64,000 nucleotides of DNA, from assembly GCF_020991065.1 (NCBI RefSeq), contig NZ_CP087710.1, positions 3,534,001-3,598,000 of the forward strand, written 5' to 3'. Origin of the DNA: Nocardioides okcheonensis. GTDB lineage: Bacteria; Actinomycetota; Actinomycetes; Propionibacteriales; Nocardioidaceae. A model generated the notes under the pieces. That model was not told the origin of the DNA. It was given only the letters and a program-made list of their open reading frames with translations, and searched no databases. Of the stretch, positions 63,592 through 64,000 are shown in pieces. A program made the translations under genes and the position numbers. The stretch's first letter is position 1. Each line of letters opens with the position of its first letter.

Positions 63592-64000
63592 ATGGACCTC
63601 GAGATCGTCACCCTCGCCCAGCGCCCCCAGCCGTGGGACGTGTTCTGGGCGATGGAGACGTCGTGGCCGGAGTTCATGAAGCACGACCCGATCGGCAACT
63701 CCTACTACGCCTGCCTCGAGGAGCTCTTCCTCGAGTGCGTGCTGGTGGCCCTCGACGGCGACGGCCGGATCGTCGCCAAGGCGCACAGCGCGCCGTTCCA
63801 GCTCCCCGACGGCGAGCTGCCCGACGCCGGCTGGGACTTCGCGCTGCGCAGCGCGGTGCTGACGCCCGTCTGGGGCGAGACGCCGAACGCGATCACGGCC
63901 GCCGAGATCGCGATCGTCCCGGAGCTCCAGGGGACCGGGCTCTCGAGCGTGATGCTCGCCGCGCTGCGCGACAACGCCGGACGCCTCGGCTACTCCGAGC
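63592..64000 (+). CDS. GNAT-like N-acetyltransferase, 3' end outside window
   Basis: 136 codons are visible, open to the window edge. It starts MDLEIVTLAQRPQPWDVFWA. The stretch AEIAIVPELQGTGLSSVML looks like GNAT motif A, with the Q-x-x-G-x-G/S pyrophosphate loop (QGTGLS) that binds acetyl-CoA. Substrate cannot be judged from the fragment. Confidence 0.7.
   Translation, partial: MDLEIVTLAQRPQPWDVFWAMETSWPEFMKHDPIGNSYYACLEELFLECVLVALDGDGRIVAKAHSAPFQLPDGELPDAGWDFALRSAVLTPVWGETPNAITAAEIAIVPELQGTGLSSVMLAALRDNAGRLGYSE

Overview
The window is 64 kb of very GC-rich DNA carrying the ribosomal-protein supercluster of an actinobacterium. Several signs point to an actinomycete: heavy G/C third-position bias, many GTG starts, the order fusA-tuf / S10 / spc / alpha with secY-adk-map, a short zinc-binding S14, a 37-residue L36, and mycothiol/DinB-type and class E sortase genes. 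I infer the Nocardioidaceae (Nocardioides-like), but no rRNA gene is present to prove it. Isolated genes mostly lack a Shine-Dalgarno site. Instead they have a TANNNT-like -10 hexamer 6-7 nt before the start codon, the layout of leaderless transcripts. That pattern decided several starts.

Region 1 (1-2831): the 3' part of fusA, then tuf and two strong terminators. Region 2 (2872-20967) separates tuf from the S10 operon. It holds a membrane protein, a Mug glycosylase and a large divergon for putrescine use. The minus arm (16384 to 5241) encodes aminobutyraldehyde dehydrogenase, PotD-A-B-C, a saccharopine-dehydrogenase-like protein, GabT, GabD and a second class III aminotransferase. The plus arm encodes an Lrp/AsnC regulator and a putrescine-type aminotransferase. 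Together they would import putrescine and convert it through aminobutyraldehyde, GABA and succinic semialdehyde to succinate. TrmB, a TPR protein and an alpha/beta-fold lipoprotein follow.

Region 3 (21354-34117): S10 and spc operons from rpsJ to rplO, then secY, adk and map. L4 carries an unusual C-terminal extra domain. Region 4 (34160-49091) is inserted between map and infA. It starts with a TerC-family gene under a yybP-ykoY (manganese) riboswitch. Next come a membrane Ser/Thr kinase and an FHA protein (minus strand), and divergently a 2085-residue membrane-anchored Ig-like/FN3 protein, a MoxR ATPase, a DUF58 protein and a transglutaminase-like membrane protein whose catalytic Cys and Asp appear to be lost. 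This six-gene set is my best candidate for an under-described system: a kinase-controlled MoxR chaperone and envelope assembly.

Region 5 (49288-53178): alpha operon infA, rpmJ, rpsM, rpsK, rpsD, rpoA, rplQ. L17 ends in an EHEAAAE-type heptad tail. Region 6 (53231-64000): three tandem palindromic repeats, then panE, a DinB-like gene, an SRPBCC gene and an ArsR regulator with a paired operator. A small secreted TSP3 protein, truA, a methyltransferase, a phosphotransferase, a sortase, a cytochrome P450, an aldo/keto reductase, a CoA-disulfide-reductase-like flavoprotein and a truncated acetyltransferase follow. I see no rRNA, tRNA, CRISPR array, prophage or insertion sequence.
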